A stretch of DNA of 64,000 bases from Hanleya hanleyi (Eukaryota; Mollusca; Polyplacophora; Lepidopleurida; Hanleyidae): the NCBI GenBank assembly GCA_036873755.1, contig JAVTVY010017249.1, forward strand, positions 1 to 64,000, read 5' to 3'. Positions 11,666 to 22,484 of this stretch are shown here, in pieces (the stretch's first letter is position 1; the number at the start of each line of letters is the position of its first letter). The notes under the pieces were generated by a model, which saw only the letters and a list, made by a program, of their open reading frames with translations, was not told the origin of the DNA and searched no databases. A program made the translations under genes and the position numbers.

Positions 11666-12224
11666 CGGGCCGACGCCGCCGAAGAGCTACTGCTAGGAGA
11701 GGCAGTGATACGGAGAGGATTCCAGAGACGATTAATAACGCTTAGATGAACTGGGTCGTGTAATCTTAGACACGGTAGACGTTCCATAGAGACGCCGTAC
11801 CATACCACGACGAGAGCCAGTCTGGACGAGACTGGGCCGTGACGCGTCATAGATAGGGTCTCATGTATATATTGTATATTATTCGTCTTTCTCTTAAGAT
11901 AAAGATAACACTTAACGATAACGACCTCTAGAGTAGGGATCTTTATTACAGGTATTGTGCGCGTACAGAGCTGTGTGCATTGCAGAATACAATATTATTA
12001 CTTTATTATTGCCTTGGTTGTTTCTACAGGTCCCTCCCATCCTACCTCCTCGATCCAGACAAGGTGACAGGTTGAATCGGACCTTCCTCGTTGGCCAATT
12101 CCAGTCATACGAGACTGCGTTCACATCAGCCTGACAATTTGTCACAGGGGCCTGAGACCAGGCCGCCTCAAGTCTCGTGTACACCGCAAGGATAGACGTT
12201 TTCTGACCGCTCGAACGTCACAAC

Positions 12225-12242
12225 TGGTGGCAGCGGTGGGAT
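12225..12242 (+). other. primer binding site, tRNA-Leu
   Basis: TGGTGGCAGCGGTGGGAT begins two bases after the LTR and is the reverse complement of a eukaryotic tRNA-Leu 3' end (ATCCCACCGCTGCCA plus CCA). The site runs into the gag start codon: its last two bases are the first two of the ATG. Confidence 0.8.
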
Positions 12243-13587
12243 GGCCAACACCGGGAAACCGATGGAGAAGGGACCACTCTGGGAAGAAACCAGAATCCCA
12301 AGCATGACGACTATGGGAGATGTCGGCGCCGAACTACGTCCAGCGGATAGCGACTCGCAGTCCGGGAGGACGAGAAGCCGGCGGCAACTGCCCATAACTC
12401 CGAGGGACCGAGAAGAGTCACGACAAGGAGTGGGGACCGGACGATCAGCGTTTGGGGCGCCGAAGAAAGTGGATTTGCTGGACCTGTCCACAGTAGAGCT
12501 GGACACAGTGCTATCGGCTCCCCCAGCTGACCCGTCGCCGATACCTTCGTGGCAGACGTTATCCGACGTGAATGGAAGTTATCGAGCCCCTAAAGACTCT
12601 GGTTCTGATAACCTCGGTTTCGGGGGCCGATACGAACACCGTGACGACGATTCGATCGTAGAGATAATGGAAGAGATTGCCGAGCTACGACAAACCATCG
12701 GGTCTATGGCCAGAGCGTTCGAGTCGAGTGTATCGACTATAGCGGGCCAGATGTCCAAAATCACCGATAGTCAGTTGCGGGAAAGAGAGGCGATCCGACG
12801 ACCGGACATTGAACCCGAGCCGAATGCGAGTTGTGGGGCTGCCGAAACGGTTGGTGATTACCGCCGAACCGAATATATGTCCGGATCGCAGCAGGGTTGT
12901 GATCAAACGCCACCGCCGCCGAGGAGAGGACGAGATGATCCCATGAGTTGGGGGCAGCCATTACAGACATCGACCCCTGCGGTTGAGGCGAGGCGACCGA
13001 TGTTGACGGCGGCAAAGGCAGCTACCTATGATGGGACAACGCCATTACGGGATTATCTCTCCCATTTCGACCACTGTGCTGCTATCAACGGATGGACATA
13101 CTCACAACGGGGTCAATATCTGGCCGTCGCCCTCCGAGGATCTGCCCAGCAGCTGTTGGCCAGCTTGAAATCAGAACCAGGGAGTGCTGACTATGGACGG
13201 TTGAGGGATGCCTTGGAGAAGCGTTTTGCCCCGCCGAATCAACTGGATTTGTACAAAACGCAGTTAAAATCCAGATACCGCGAGAAGTCAGAAGATCTTC
13301 CGGGCTTAGCTCAGGCATTAGTTCGGCTTGCACAACAGGCTTATCCCGAGGCCGGAGATGACGTACAGGATACCTTGGCAAAGGATCAGTTTTTGGAGGC
13401 TATTGGGGACGAACTTAGATTTCTTGTATGGCAGACGCGGCCGAAGACCTTAGATGCAGCTGTACACTCTGCTGTAGAAGTAGAAGCATTCAAGTCCTCG
13501 CAACGCTGTAAGACTTGGGCAACCGCGAAGTCCACAGTTCCTAGTAAAGACGAGGGAATAGCTGCAACCTCCGAGGATGACGAATAA
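12241..13587 (+). CDS. gag: Ty3/gypsy Gag polyprotein
   Basis: A 448-codon frame starts directly at the primer site. The N-terminal half is charged and low in complexity. A predicted coiled coil follows around residues 140-170 (EIAELRQTIGSMARAFES). Residues about 255-415 resemble a retrotransposon gag capsid region (DYLSHFDHCAAINGW, then LEKRFAPPNQLDLYK and ARL-like segments ending RFLVWQTRPKTLDAAV). Gag would assemble the cytoplasmic virus-like particle. A TAA ends the frame, but the same frame continues on the other side into the zinc knuckle and protease. This is either a nonsense change or a gag-pol readthrough arrangement; I cannot tell which. Confidence 0.8.
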   Translation: MANTGKPMEKGPLWEETRIPSMTTMGDVGAELRPADSDSQSGRTRSRRQLPITPRDREESRQGVGTGRSAFGAPKKVDLLDLSTVELDTVLSAPPADPSPIPSWQTLSDVNGSYRAPKDSGSDNLGFGGRYEHRDDDSIVEIMEEIAELRQTIGSMARAFESSVSTIAGQMSKITDSQLREREAIRRPDIEPEPNASCGAAETVGDYRRTEYMSGSQQGCDQTPPPPRRGRDDPMSWGQPLQTSTPAVEARRPMLTAAKAATYDGTTPLRDYLSHFDHCAAINGWTYSQRGQYLAVALRGSAQQLLASLKSEPGSADYGRLRDALEKRFAPPNQLDLYKTQLKSRYREKSEDLPGLAQALVRLAQQAYPEAGDDVQDTLAKDQFLEAIGDELRFLVWQTRPKTLDAAVHSAVEVEAFKSSQRCKTWATAKSTVPSKDEGIAATSEDDE

Positions 13588-14131
13588 TCTGAAGCTCGCC
13601 TGAGAAAACAGATCAAAGAATTGATGGAGGAAATAATGCGAAAGTCTCAGCCTCAACCACGGCGACGACCACAAAGATACACCAGAGGTCAACAACGGAC
13701 GTATGGGAATCGGGAACGAAGTAATGCTTGCTGGTCGTGCGGCAGAGAGGGTCATTACCGGGCGGACTGTCCAGATGTGTCCAGAATATATGACTCTAAA
13801 CCGCCGAGATCGCCCAAAAATCCTCCCAAAGTTAATACTTCCGGAGAAGCTGGACTCTATTTGCCTGCCAAGATCGGGCCAGTGAAGATGTGGTGTTGTG
13901 TCGACACAGGAGCGTCGATTTCCCTCCTGAGCGAGAAAGTATACCAGCAGCTGAGTCCGTGGCTCAGACCAGCCTTGAGTAGCCCATCTTACGCTAGTAT
14001 TCGTATGGCTGACGGTACGCTGATGCCCCTGAAAGGTGAAGCTGATTTTAAAATCACAATAGACGGTACCACATGAAAACAGAAGATGATAGTCGGAGAT
14101 CTAACAGTGGACGCTCTTCTAGGGTACGACA
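13588..14131 (+). pseudogene. pol: Gypsy 1 nucleocapsid zinc knuckle and aspartic protease
   Basis: In frame with gag after the TAA. A basic stretch leads to a CCHC knuckle (CWSCGREGHYRADCP), then a retropepsin segment with the active-site motif CVDTGASISLLS and the flap-side MADGTLMPL. A TGA at 14074 interrupts the protease, after which the frame continues through DLTVDALLGYD and is cut off by the reverse-transcriptase deletion. The start is set by the preceding stop, since no independent ATG is expected for a pol product. Confidence 0.75.
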
Positions 14132-14640
14132 CTACCTGTTTGGGCGGAAGTTCTTGCTTCGCACCGATCACGGCTCGCTGAGATGGCTCATGCGGTTCAA
14201 GGAACCGGAGGGACAGCTGGCCCGTTGGATTCAGGCCCTTGGCGTCTACGATTTCAACATCGAGCATCGTCCGGGTCGGAAACATGGTAACGCTGACGCG
14301 CTGAGTCGTATCCCATGCAAACAGTGTGGTCGATCAAGCAGCGATGACGTTCAGGCAGCCGCCCGTGTGATTGAGATGGTGTCGCCAACCGAAGGGTTTG
14401 GCCGAGCCCAGGCCGAAGATCCCGACCTACAACCTGTTCTCGACTGGGTGCGACAAGGTAGCCGACCAAACCGGGAAGACGTCAGTCCGTACGGACTCGT
14501 CACGAAAAGCCTGTGGGGTGCCTTCGATATGTTGGAGATTTGCGATTCGCTGCTGGTTAGACGTTGGGTGGATGACCGTGGAAATGTCAAGCGACGACTG
14601 CTGGTTGTACCTCGTTCCTTGCGCCGTAAAGTGTTAAGAG
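14132..14640 (+). pseudogene. pol: Gypsy 1 RNase H end and integrase N-terminal part
   Basis: The frame opens with HYLFGRKFLLRTDHGSLRWL and passes through IEHRPGRKHGNADALSR, the conserved end of Ty3/gypsy RNase H. It continues into the linker and the start of integrase (VVPRSLRRKVLREVQ). The whole reverse transcriptase that should precede it is absent: protease residues join RNase H directly at about 14130. Without RT this copy cannot reverse transcribe on its own. Confidence 0.8.
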
Positions 14641-15468
14641 AGGTTCAACAGAACATTAGCCCAAATGCTACATGCCAGTGTTGACCGTCATCCAAGCGAC
14701 TGGGACTTGCATATACCGCTTGTAGTGATGTCCTATCGTGCTACAGCCCATGAGACGACAGGATTCTCGCCGAATATGATGGTGTTCGGGAGAGAAGTCT
14801 CCCTGCCGTCTCACTTGGTACTGGGAGCTCCTCCACGTCAGCAAGTGGAACCTACGGAGTGGGTAGGAGACCTACGGGAGGAGATGGACGAGATTCATCG
14901 TAACGCCCGAGAAGTGACTGGGAAGAGCCTGCGGCGCCAGAAAAGGGTATATGATAGCAAGGCCTTTCCGCAAAAGTATAAACCTGGAGATCAGGTTTAC
15001 CTGTACATTTCTGCTCCAAGACGTGGAGAGAATCGGAAACTACGAGACCGCTGGGCAGGACCATACGTGATAAAGGAAGCTCTCACGGACGTGACCTACC
15101 GCATTGCAGATGCGGACGGAGGTCTCCGGGTTGTTCACCATGACAAGCTGAAGCCTTTCTATGCTCATGAGATGTCCACCAGTGAGTCAGAAGAAACGTC
15201 TGGCGACGATGGAGATGTAGAATCAGATGATAGCGTCGGACATGGGGCTATCTTTCCTTACCCCATGGAACCATCGACTGTCGTCAGAACGCCGACTGTT
15301 GACCGGCGACCTCGATTGACCCGGGGCGGGCGTGAGATACGGCGACCACGGAGATTTGCCGATTTCGAGGTTGATTTGCAGTCTGCATCACCATTGGATC
15401 TCGAGATGGAAGCTTTACTCCCGGCCGAGGCCGAGACAGAACCGCGGCGGACGACCGAGATCGAGTGA
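14640..15468 (+). pseudogene. pol: Gypsy 1 integrase C-terminal part
   Basis: After a second internal deletion the frame resumes within the integrase core just before SVDRHPSDWD, continuing through SYRATAHETTGFSPNMMVFG (the usual end of the catalytic core). It then has a GPY/F-type segment (DRWAGPYVIKEAL, HHDKLKPFYA) and an acidic tail. The zinc-binding domain's distal part and the first two catalytic aspartates are missing. The join lies at a short AGGTTCAAC sequence that could be deletion microhomology. Confidence 0.8.
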
Positions 15469-15742
15469 TTAGACGCCCCGCGCGTTATCGGGATTAATGT
15501 AATTCGGCAGTGTTTGGTCAGTGCCGTGAAGCAGGGACCTGATGTCTCCTCCTTCAGTGACGACCCAGCAGACCGCTGAGAGAAACGTCTGATGTAATTC
15601 TACCGTATTGAATCCTTTGTTATTATACTGTGGATTATCTGCACTTTCGGAGAAAGGACTGCGTGTTCATTCTACTCATCTGTGATTGGTAGCTGTGCCG
15701 AGCTCCTCGACGAGGGCGTCGTGTTTTCCAAGGCGTGGGTAG

Positions 15743-18199
15743 TGTGACGAAAATGCCCGTGACCTGGAGAATGTCATTTTCGTTCTACGCTGACATTGTA
15801 AATAGCATTGTGAATGGACCGACAATGGTAGATATTCGACTTACCTGTATTAACTGTGCGTTGAAACTTTCAGCGAGGGACGTGTAAATATCCCTGACAC
15901 GCATCTTGCATCGAAACCGGGCGAGAGAAGTCGAGCTCTGCTGATCTGACACGAAATCCAACACCGCCTGAGTGTACACTTTCGCTATATGGGGGCTGCC
16001 ATGTTTGGGCGCGCAAAGGATTATGGGAGCCAGAGCCTATATAAGACGCAGAGAATGGACGTTCGAGATTCTGTCTCAGACAATCGGCGGGTAAACATCG
16101 TGCGGGAGAGCACAGAGACAGGATCGCCGCAAATGCGCCGCATGCGCCGAAAGTGCCGAAAGTGCCGAATTGACTGCCGAAACAGCGCCGAACCATCCGC
16201 CGAAGGGTTGGAAAACCGAGAGCTTAGCCATAGCTTGGGGATAATAGATACTAACACGCACAGTATCTGATGACGAGACGAATCGCCAGACGGGGATAAG
16301 ATACTAACACGCACAGTATCTGAAGACGAGATGTCCATCAACGGGAAATACAGAGCACCAAATATCCCACACTGCAGCCCATCACACAAATACCATTTTA
16401 CATGATTACATATACTTGCTCACATACAAGATCGTCCCACATGGCACTATTTATAACCAAAATGTTGGTACACGTTTTGGTCAAATACAAGCCAGGGCGG
16501 GGCGTTCTTTATCCAGCTCGGCACGCAACAGGCTCACCTCTGCCTTTGTCTCTATAAGCTCTCGCCTAGCATGGCTGATTTCATTGCGAATGTCCGTCAT
16601 GTTAACCATAATCTCGGTTTTGAATTTTTGCAGGGTTGAATTAGAAGTATCTGCCAGCTTCGCATTGCCCTGATCGCGTGTGTCTGTTGAGGGACCAAGG
16701 TAGAGTCCGAGTCAAAGTCATAGCAGCTGAATACTAGTAAATACTTGTGGGAAGTTGATGCTGGGTCGACATCGGGCATTACAGACTAGTCTTTTGTGTT
16801 AAATGCCGTCATTTACATCTGACGACGATACAGCTCACCAATCTCCAATGTACGAGTTGTCACAGCGAAACAGCTCACCAATTACCAGTGTACGAGTTGT
16901 CAGAGCATTTCCATCATAGCTCTCTAGATTTGTATCTAATACCGCTTATGCCGGTGCTAGGGGCCGTGTGGTCATATCATCCAAGTTGCCACATGCACAG
17001 GTACAATAAAAGCGTACCTGAGATACAACACATATCACGAATCGTTAGATTCTTGGTATGTGCTTTAGAATAGGTTAACCAGAAGACTATTCTGTGAAGT
17101 CATGTGACGCAGTCAGTATGTCGGCACCTCTTCCCACTTCCCTTATATGTGTTGTAATTAGGGACGGAATAGATCTAATCACCCTCACCTACATTAGTTA
17201 CCTACAGGCCTCGGCTAGAGGTGACGGATTACACAAGCTTACATCCACTGTACATATTTACACTGCCGCAGGGCTCGAATTATGCTTTGCCGCAAGTCTT
17301 GAATGCTATTACAAATCATTGATATTAATTGACATTACACTGTAAGGTAATAATACGCCCCCGAGACCAGGGCATTATTACCACATATATATGCAAACAA
17401 TCTGAGCCTATTAACTCGTCCTTGGGTCAACGCCGTGAGGGCCGAAGTCGGGCCGCCGAAGACGTGAAGTCTGCCGAGCCGAAGACGGGTCGCCGAAGAC
17501 GTGAGGTCTGCCGAGCCGAAGACGGGTCGCCGAAGTCGGGCCGCCGAAGACGTGAAGTCTGCCGAGCCGAAAGGGGTCGCCGCCGAAGACGCTGTGGTGT
17601 GCCGTACGGGCCGACGCCGCCGAAGGGCTACTGCTAGGAGAGGCAGTGATACGGAGAGGATTCCAGAGACGATTAATAACGCTTAGATGAACTGGGCCGT
17701 GTAATCTTAGACACGGTAGACGTTCCATACGGTCCGGGGCTACGCCTACGACCGGAGAGGAACCAGAGACGCCGTACCATACCACGACGAGAGCCAGTCT
17801 GGACGAGACTGGGCCGTGACGCGTCATAGATAGGGTCTCATGTATATATTGTATATTATTCGTCTTTCTCTTAAGATAAAGATAACACTTAACGATAACT
17901 ACCTCTAGAGTAGGGATCTTTATTACAGGTATTGTGCGCGTACAGAGCTGTGTACATTGCAGAATACAATATTATTACTTTATTATTGCCTTGGTTGTTT
18001 CTACAGGTCCCTCCCATCCTACCTCCTCGATCCAGACAAGGTGACAGGTTGAATCGGACCTTCCTCGTTGGCCAATTGCAGTCATACGAGACTGCGTTCA
18101 CATCAGCCTGACAATTTGTCACAGGGGCCTGAGACCAGGCCGCCTCAAGTCTCGTGTACACCGCAAGGATAGACGTTTTCTGACCGCTCGAACGTCACA
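15743..18199 (+). repeat. right LTR of Ty3/gypsy element 1, with insertion
   Basis: Matches the left LTR base for base over long stretches, again TGTGAC...GTCACA. It is about 780 bases longer because of an insertion at 16437-17159, a CCGAAG-block difference and a short extra segment near 17727-17765. The LTRs are otherwise very similar, implying a fairly recent element. Confidence 0.85.
16437..17159 (+). mobile_element. composite insertion in the right LTR
   Basis: Absent from the left LTR. The left part is the reverse complement of 20468-20770: the end of the long-TIR element (GGCACTATTTATAACCAAAA) plus L1-like ORF1 sequence. The right part is a copy of the retroelement tail family ending GTTGTAATT. 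The ORF1/TIR junction at 16.48 kb is the same junction as at 20.73 kb, so the segment derives from a duplication made after that insertion. Confidence 0.75.
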
Positions 18200-20440
18200 A
18201 TAACAATAAGTACAGTGAAATGCGATGAGGAATTCAGCATAATGAGAAAATACTTAAATGTAAAAACTCACGGACCAATGCGGGAGGCTTGAGAGCACGA
18301 GTAAATCCAATGAAGAATATACATTTCCTAGTATAGTTAGCACTTAGATTCACGTCAGATTTGACTCGTGCCAGAATGAAAACTAGGTTTGGAGGTATTG
18401 GTGGGAATTTAGAGCAGTATTGGACGCCGGAGTTAATGGAGGGAAATGTCCGTTTTTTTCTGCCAATTTGGTATAAGAGGTTTAGAATCACCCCAACAGT
18501 ATTGCATATTATTATATTTATTAGAGTGTCTCCCTATGCAAATTGTAATGAGATAAAACTGCATATTCTCCGGTCACGTGGGTGTATATTGTCGGATGAA
18601 ACTGCATATTCCACCCCCCGTGAAATATACACAAAGGGGAGATAATTACAACAGAGGTCGCCCCGTTGTCCCGTTCGCGCTGCAAATGGAGCAGTTCGTT
18701 GACCTGATTATAGCTGCAGAATACAGCGGAAATAAATATTTCTCCCATCTAATTGTAAGGAGAATCGTACCCAAGTGCAGCATTGGAGTAAATAACAAGC
18801 GTCATCGAGCAATAATACGTGCGTTGCGAAAATTACACGATAGTGGTGAAGCAGCTCCGAATCAGTGGAAACTCGTGCATGATAAATTATGTTGCAGGCG
18901 ATTGCCCACTGAAAACAGCCAACTCAGAAGGATTGCGCTCTTGGAAAATAAAACGTAAAGCAATATTTTGCTCGAGGGATAATAGATTAACACAGAGTTA
19001 AGTTGATAAATATAATAAAGAAATTATTGCCTTGCTGTGAGGGGAATATGCAGTTTTGCTGCCCCTCGGCTGTGCATATTACCATCACAACAAGGCAAAA
19101 TATGTTATATATCAAAATAAAACCCATGCTTCTGACAAGAGAACAAAAATAGTACAAAAAATTACATAATTCATAATTATCCATATCGGTTCGGGGGAGG
19201 GGAAAACATGACCGCCGCTAAATTATTTAACCTATTTCTAGAAGGGAACAGAATTATGGACCAAAAGTTTCTGGAATCATATATTATCATATTGGGCGCA
19301 TTTTAAGTTATTGTGAAGAAGCTTAGTGACAAAAGAATCATGACATCACAAAGATAGTTACCACGTTGGATTTAGGTTTGGGATACACTTCGCCCCTTTA
19401 ACATGTTTAACATCGTCAAATCTACGACTGCTGTAACAAACTGTATATGGATGGAAAGATGCCTCGATGGCCTATCGAAATAGAGGACTTGCCAGGATTT
19501 TCGAGACATGAGGTCATCATAATAACCTCATAATATACATTCATTTTCACCTATATATTTAGTTCAGTTGAATACTTTACCAAAAGAATAGGGCGGAACC
19601 CTCACTAATTCCAGAATAAGGCATCTCGATAGTATTGTACTGACAACAAATCAGGTGTAACATATCAGAAGTCTTAGTGAACATTGTTGCAGAAAAACAT
19701 AGAAATTGGGAAAACAAAATTGTCACCATTCATACAATGAATCATCATTACGAGCTGATTCAATGAGGATAGAATGCTGATTATTATCATAAAAAGTAGA
19801 CCGGAGAAAGAAGATTAAGCGTCAGATATAATCTTTCACCTCAAGATCATTGCTCATCATAGCAGAGTGCAGCATAATAAAGACTGGCATAAGCTATAAC
19901 ATAATGCGGATTCATCCTGATTGATATCGTTTGCCATGCCTTCGCAAAGAATCAATAAGGTTGAAATCTATGCAAAAGTAATGTCATATTCTACCTCTAT
20001 GGTATGCATAAATACATGTCACTAGACTTTCATGCTTTCTGAAACCAACATTTAATGACTGTACTGTATAAGTTGGGAACAACGGGCATTCAGTTTACTC
20101 ATTACATAGGGCTGATTATCTGTCTGCTGCTTCATTTTACTATGCCTGGGAATAATACATAGACAAACAATGGATAACGTAACAATATAAACGTATGTTT
20201 CCATGTCGAATTGAGCCTGTGAATCTTTGTTCTATTTTGAATGCGATCTCCCTGGCATCCCCATATACCCTGACTCAACAGCACGATATATCTCACAGAG
20301 TGACTCAGTCCAAGGCTGAACTAAAAATGTGGTAGATTTTAAGACGAATTCTCCACGACAAATCTTGCTTCCTCTTTATTACTTGGAAAATGAACTTTCT
20401 GAGTCTGCTCTACCAAAAGAACATGAAGTAGTTACTAGTA
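18200..20440. other. no recognisable gene
   Basis: About 2.2 kb of AT-rich DNA. A 126-codon plus-strand frame at 18578-18958 has no domain I recognise and no splice context. No inverted repeats, tandem arrays or RNA genes were seen. Confidence 0.4.
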
Positions 20441-20467
20441 GAGTAAAACCAGCTGGGAACAGCCATT

Positions 20468-20725
20468 TACTAGTATTCAGCTGCTATGACTTTGACTCGG
20501 ACTCTACCTTGGTCTCTCAACAGACAGACGCGATCAGGGCAATGCGAAGCTGGCAGATACTTCTAATTCAACCCTGCAAAAATTCAAAACCGAGATTATG
20601 GTTAACATGACGGACATTCGCAATGAAATCAGCCATGCTAGGCGAGAGCTTATAGAGACAAAGGCAGAGGTGAGCCTGTTGCGTGCCGAGCTGGATAAAG
20701 AACGCCCCGCCCTGGCTTGTATTTG
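20468..20725 (+). pseudogene. L1-like LINE ORF1, N-terminal coiled-coil fragment
   Basis: The frame encodes a helical heptad-like stretch (KFKTEIMVNMTDIRNEIS, then RELIETKAEVSLLRAELDK), the sort of trimerising coiled coil found at the start of L1-group ORF1 proteins. It is cut at RPALACI by the arm of the long-TIR element. The continuation is found about 11.5 kb downstream at 32240. A reverse-complement copy lies in the right LTR of gypsy element 1. Confidence 0.55.
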
Positions 20726-21389
20726 ACCAAAACGTGTACCAACATTTTGGTTATAAATAGTGCCATGTTGACCAAATTTTCAAAATAAAAACACTTCACA
20801 ACGCCCTAATAAATCTAAATTCACCTCTTAGTGGTAAACGAAGAGATGTTGTCTTTAACCCTACCTGGCCGGGGGCATTATGCCACCCCCCTCCCCCTCC
20901 CAAACTTTCTTCGCTATCTCCGGAACGACGAAAAATGGAGTGCTGAAACTCCTGGATTTTATAGTTTATCATATTGGGGTCATTTTGAACACATTCGCAT
21001 AACCCGCTGAGCAGAAGATCATGGGTAAATTCAAGATGGCGGGCACGTGGGGTACCAGAAAAGTGATGTTTTTGTCACATTTCTTCAAAATTCCTGCCTT
21101 TCCGCGATGAAAAGTGGGCAAATACTATTTTATTTCACATCACATTAATATTTACTAATTTATCATACAGTTTTTGCGGAGAACTTGCATAAATAAAAAA
21201 TTCGGAAAATCCGACCGAAAAATCGACCAAAAAATGTCGTTTTTGAAAATGACGTCACTGTGACGTCATAAAAGCGACCATCTTGGATTTTTTTTACATT
21301 TTCTGGTAGAGCTTGACCCAAGGGTATAGTGTGGTAAGTTTCAGCTCCCTAGCTCAAGGGATAAGAAAAATAAATAGGGGGGTGGGGGC

Positions 21390-21648
21390 AGTAGTATATA
21401 GTGCCCTTTTTGAGGTCACAGCGCCTCACTGCGAATGCGCGAGAAAGTGGTGTGCGCAGGAGTGTTGTGCGCAGGTATGAGATTTTGTGGCTGTTTTGTG
21501 GCCGTGTTCTGCGCAAGTACATGACGTCACTTCCGGTCTGCGTGAATCGGGCGTGTGTATTCCTCCGCGGTGATGCGGTCTGGTGGTGATGTGGTCTGCC
21601 TCCGCGCACAGAAATTAGTCCCAAATTCTTCGGCATTCTCCGGCAATA
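21390..21648 (+). repeat. Maverick A left terminal inverted repeat
   Basis: Pairs with 30202-30438. Landmarks from the outside in are GAGGTCACAGCGCCTCACTG, GTGCGCAGGTATGAGAT, the direct doublet GTGATGCGGTCTG/GTGATGTGGTCTG, and CACAGAAATTAGTCCCAAAT. A 28-base CATGACGTCACTTCCGG-containing insert distinguishes it from the right arm. It ends abruptly next to the penton-like gene, so the satellite part of the repeat and the capsid/protease genes were lost on this side. Confidence 0.85.
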
Positions 21649-21692
21649 ATAGTCCATATAGCTGCGTGCATCGCACTCGCAAGGCACCTTCA

Positions 21693-22451
21693 TTATACAA
21701 AGTGGGGAGCACGTGCTTGTCGAAAATGAAGTGTCAGCACCACTTTTCCTCGTTCCAATGCCACCGGTCGTCCCGTGTCATCTCTCATATCCACCGTGAT
21801 AGTGTTGATGTCGGTTTGTCGTACGGTAACTTGATCTCCATACGTCTTTTTAATGGGGACCACCCGTAACAGAGGTGTGTTGATATCGCCCACGATGTGG
21901 TTGTCGACCACGTCCGAGTAAACGTAGAGTCCGTACATACCCGACTTCATATCCATAGGGATCTGGCCATGATCCTCGGATGGACCCGTGTAGGTCGGGT
22001 GAGCGAGACCCAGCATATGCTGTAGGATAGGACTCAGTACGACACTCACGTTGGCGGTGAGGAGGATCTGTGCCTTGCCGTTGTGTGCGTTGTAATCGAA
22101 GTCCACGTGATTCTTGAATGGAAAGGATTTGATGGGTTTTGAAACATTCGTGACCTCCCGTAGAGCCTTATAATGCAACAGTCTTGTCAGCCCCTGCATG
22201 AACTCCTTGATGGTATCGTATTGGCCTTCGGGGAGGGTGAGTCGGGTGTCTTTGCCTTCGTAGGTCACCTCGTACCACACTTCATTGGCTCTCACGTTGT
22301 ACCACGAGTAAGGGTATTGGATATCCACGAGGCCACATTCCCAGCGTCCAAGTAAATGCAACGGGTGCGGTAACTGGGTCACGTACTTGGCCAAGATGTT
22401 GTCAGGAAACACATCCAGCGAACTGTTACTGGGTAGGGAGAGGTAAAACAT
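21693..22451 (-). CDS. penton-like minor capsid protein (Maverick A)
   Basis: A 252-residue intact frame. The N-terminus MFYLSLPSNSS...VTQLP.PL.L.GRWECGL is the signature opening of a protein family that accompanies Maverick capsid genes in invertebrates. I infer the minor capsid (vertex) role from its place before the major capsid gene in element B. There is no signal peptide or membrane segment, and the predicted content is mostly strand. A TATTAAAA-type box precedes the start in B at about 40 nt. This is the only structural gene of A that looks fully intact; its partner in B is broken twice. Confidence 0.7.
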   Translation of the reverse strand: MFYLSLPSNSSLDVFPDNILAKYVTQLPHPLHLLGRWECGLVDIQYPYSWYNVRANEVWYEVTYEGKDTRLTLPEGQYDTIKEFMQGLTRLLHYKALREVTNVSKPIKSFPFKNHVDFDYNAHNGKAQILLTANVSVVLSPILQHMLGLAHPTYTGPSEDHGQIPMDMKSGMYGLYVYSDVVDNHIVGDINTPLLRVVPIKKTYGDQVTVRQTDINTITVDMRDDTGRPVALERGKVVLTLHFRQARAPHFV

Positions 22452-22484
22452 GGCGACTGAGCTGTCCTGCTGTAGATGTTGGTT

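Larger units (their letters stand above)
10542..12222 (+). repeat. left LTR of Ty3/gypsy element 1
   Basis: Begins TGTGAC and ends GTCACA, the perfect inverted ends expected of an LTR, and is repeated at 15743-18199. It contains a TATATAAG promoter box near 10838, a duplicated 'GATACTAACACGCACAGTATCTGA' region (11037-11113), a CCGAAG-rich tandem block and an AT-rich downstream third. At about 1.7 kb it is long for this group. The flanks of the two LTRs do not carry a matching 5-bp duplication (TATGA versus ATAAC), so the element may have been rearranged after insertion. Confidence 0.85.

Noticed and set aside
18578..18958. 126-codon ORF
   Set aside because: No recognised domain, no neighbouring exon or promoter; cannot be told from chance.
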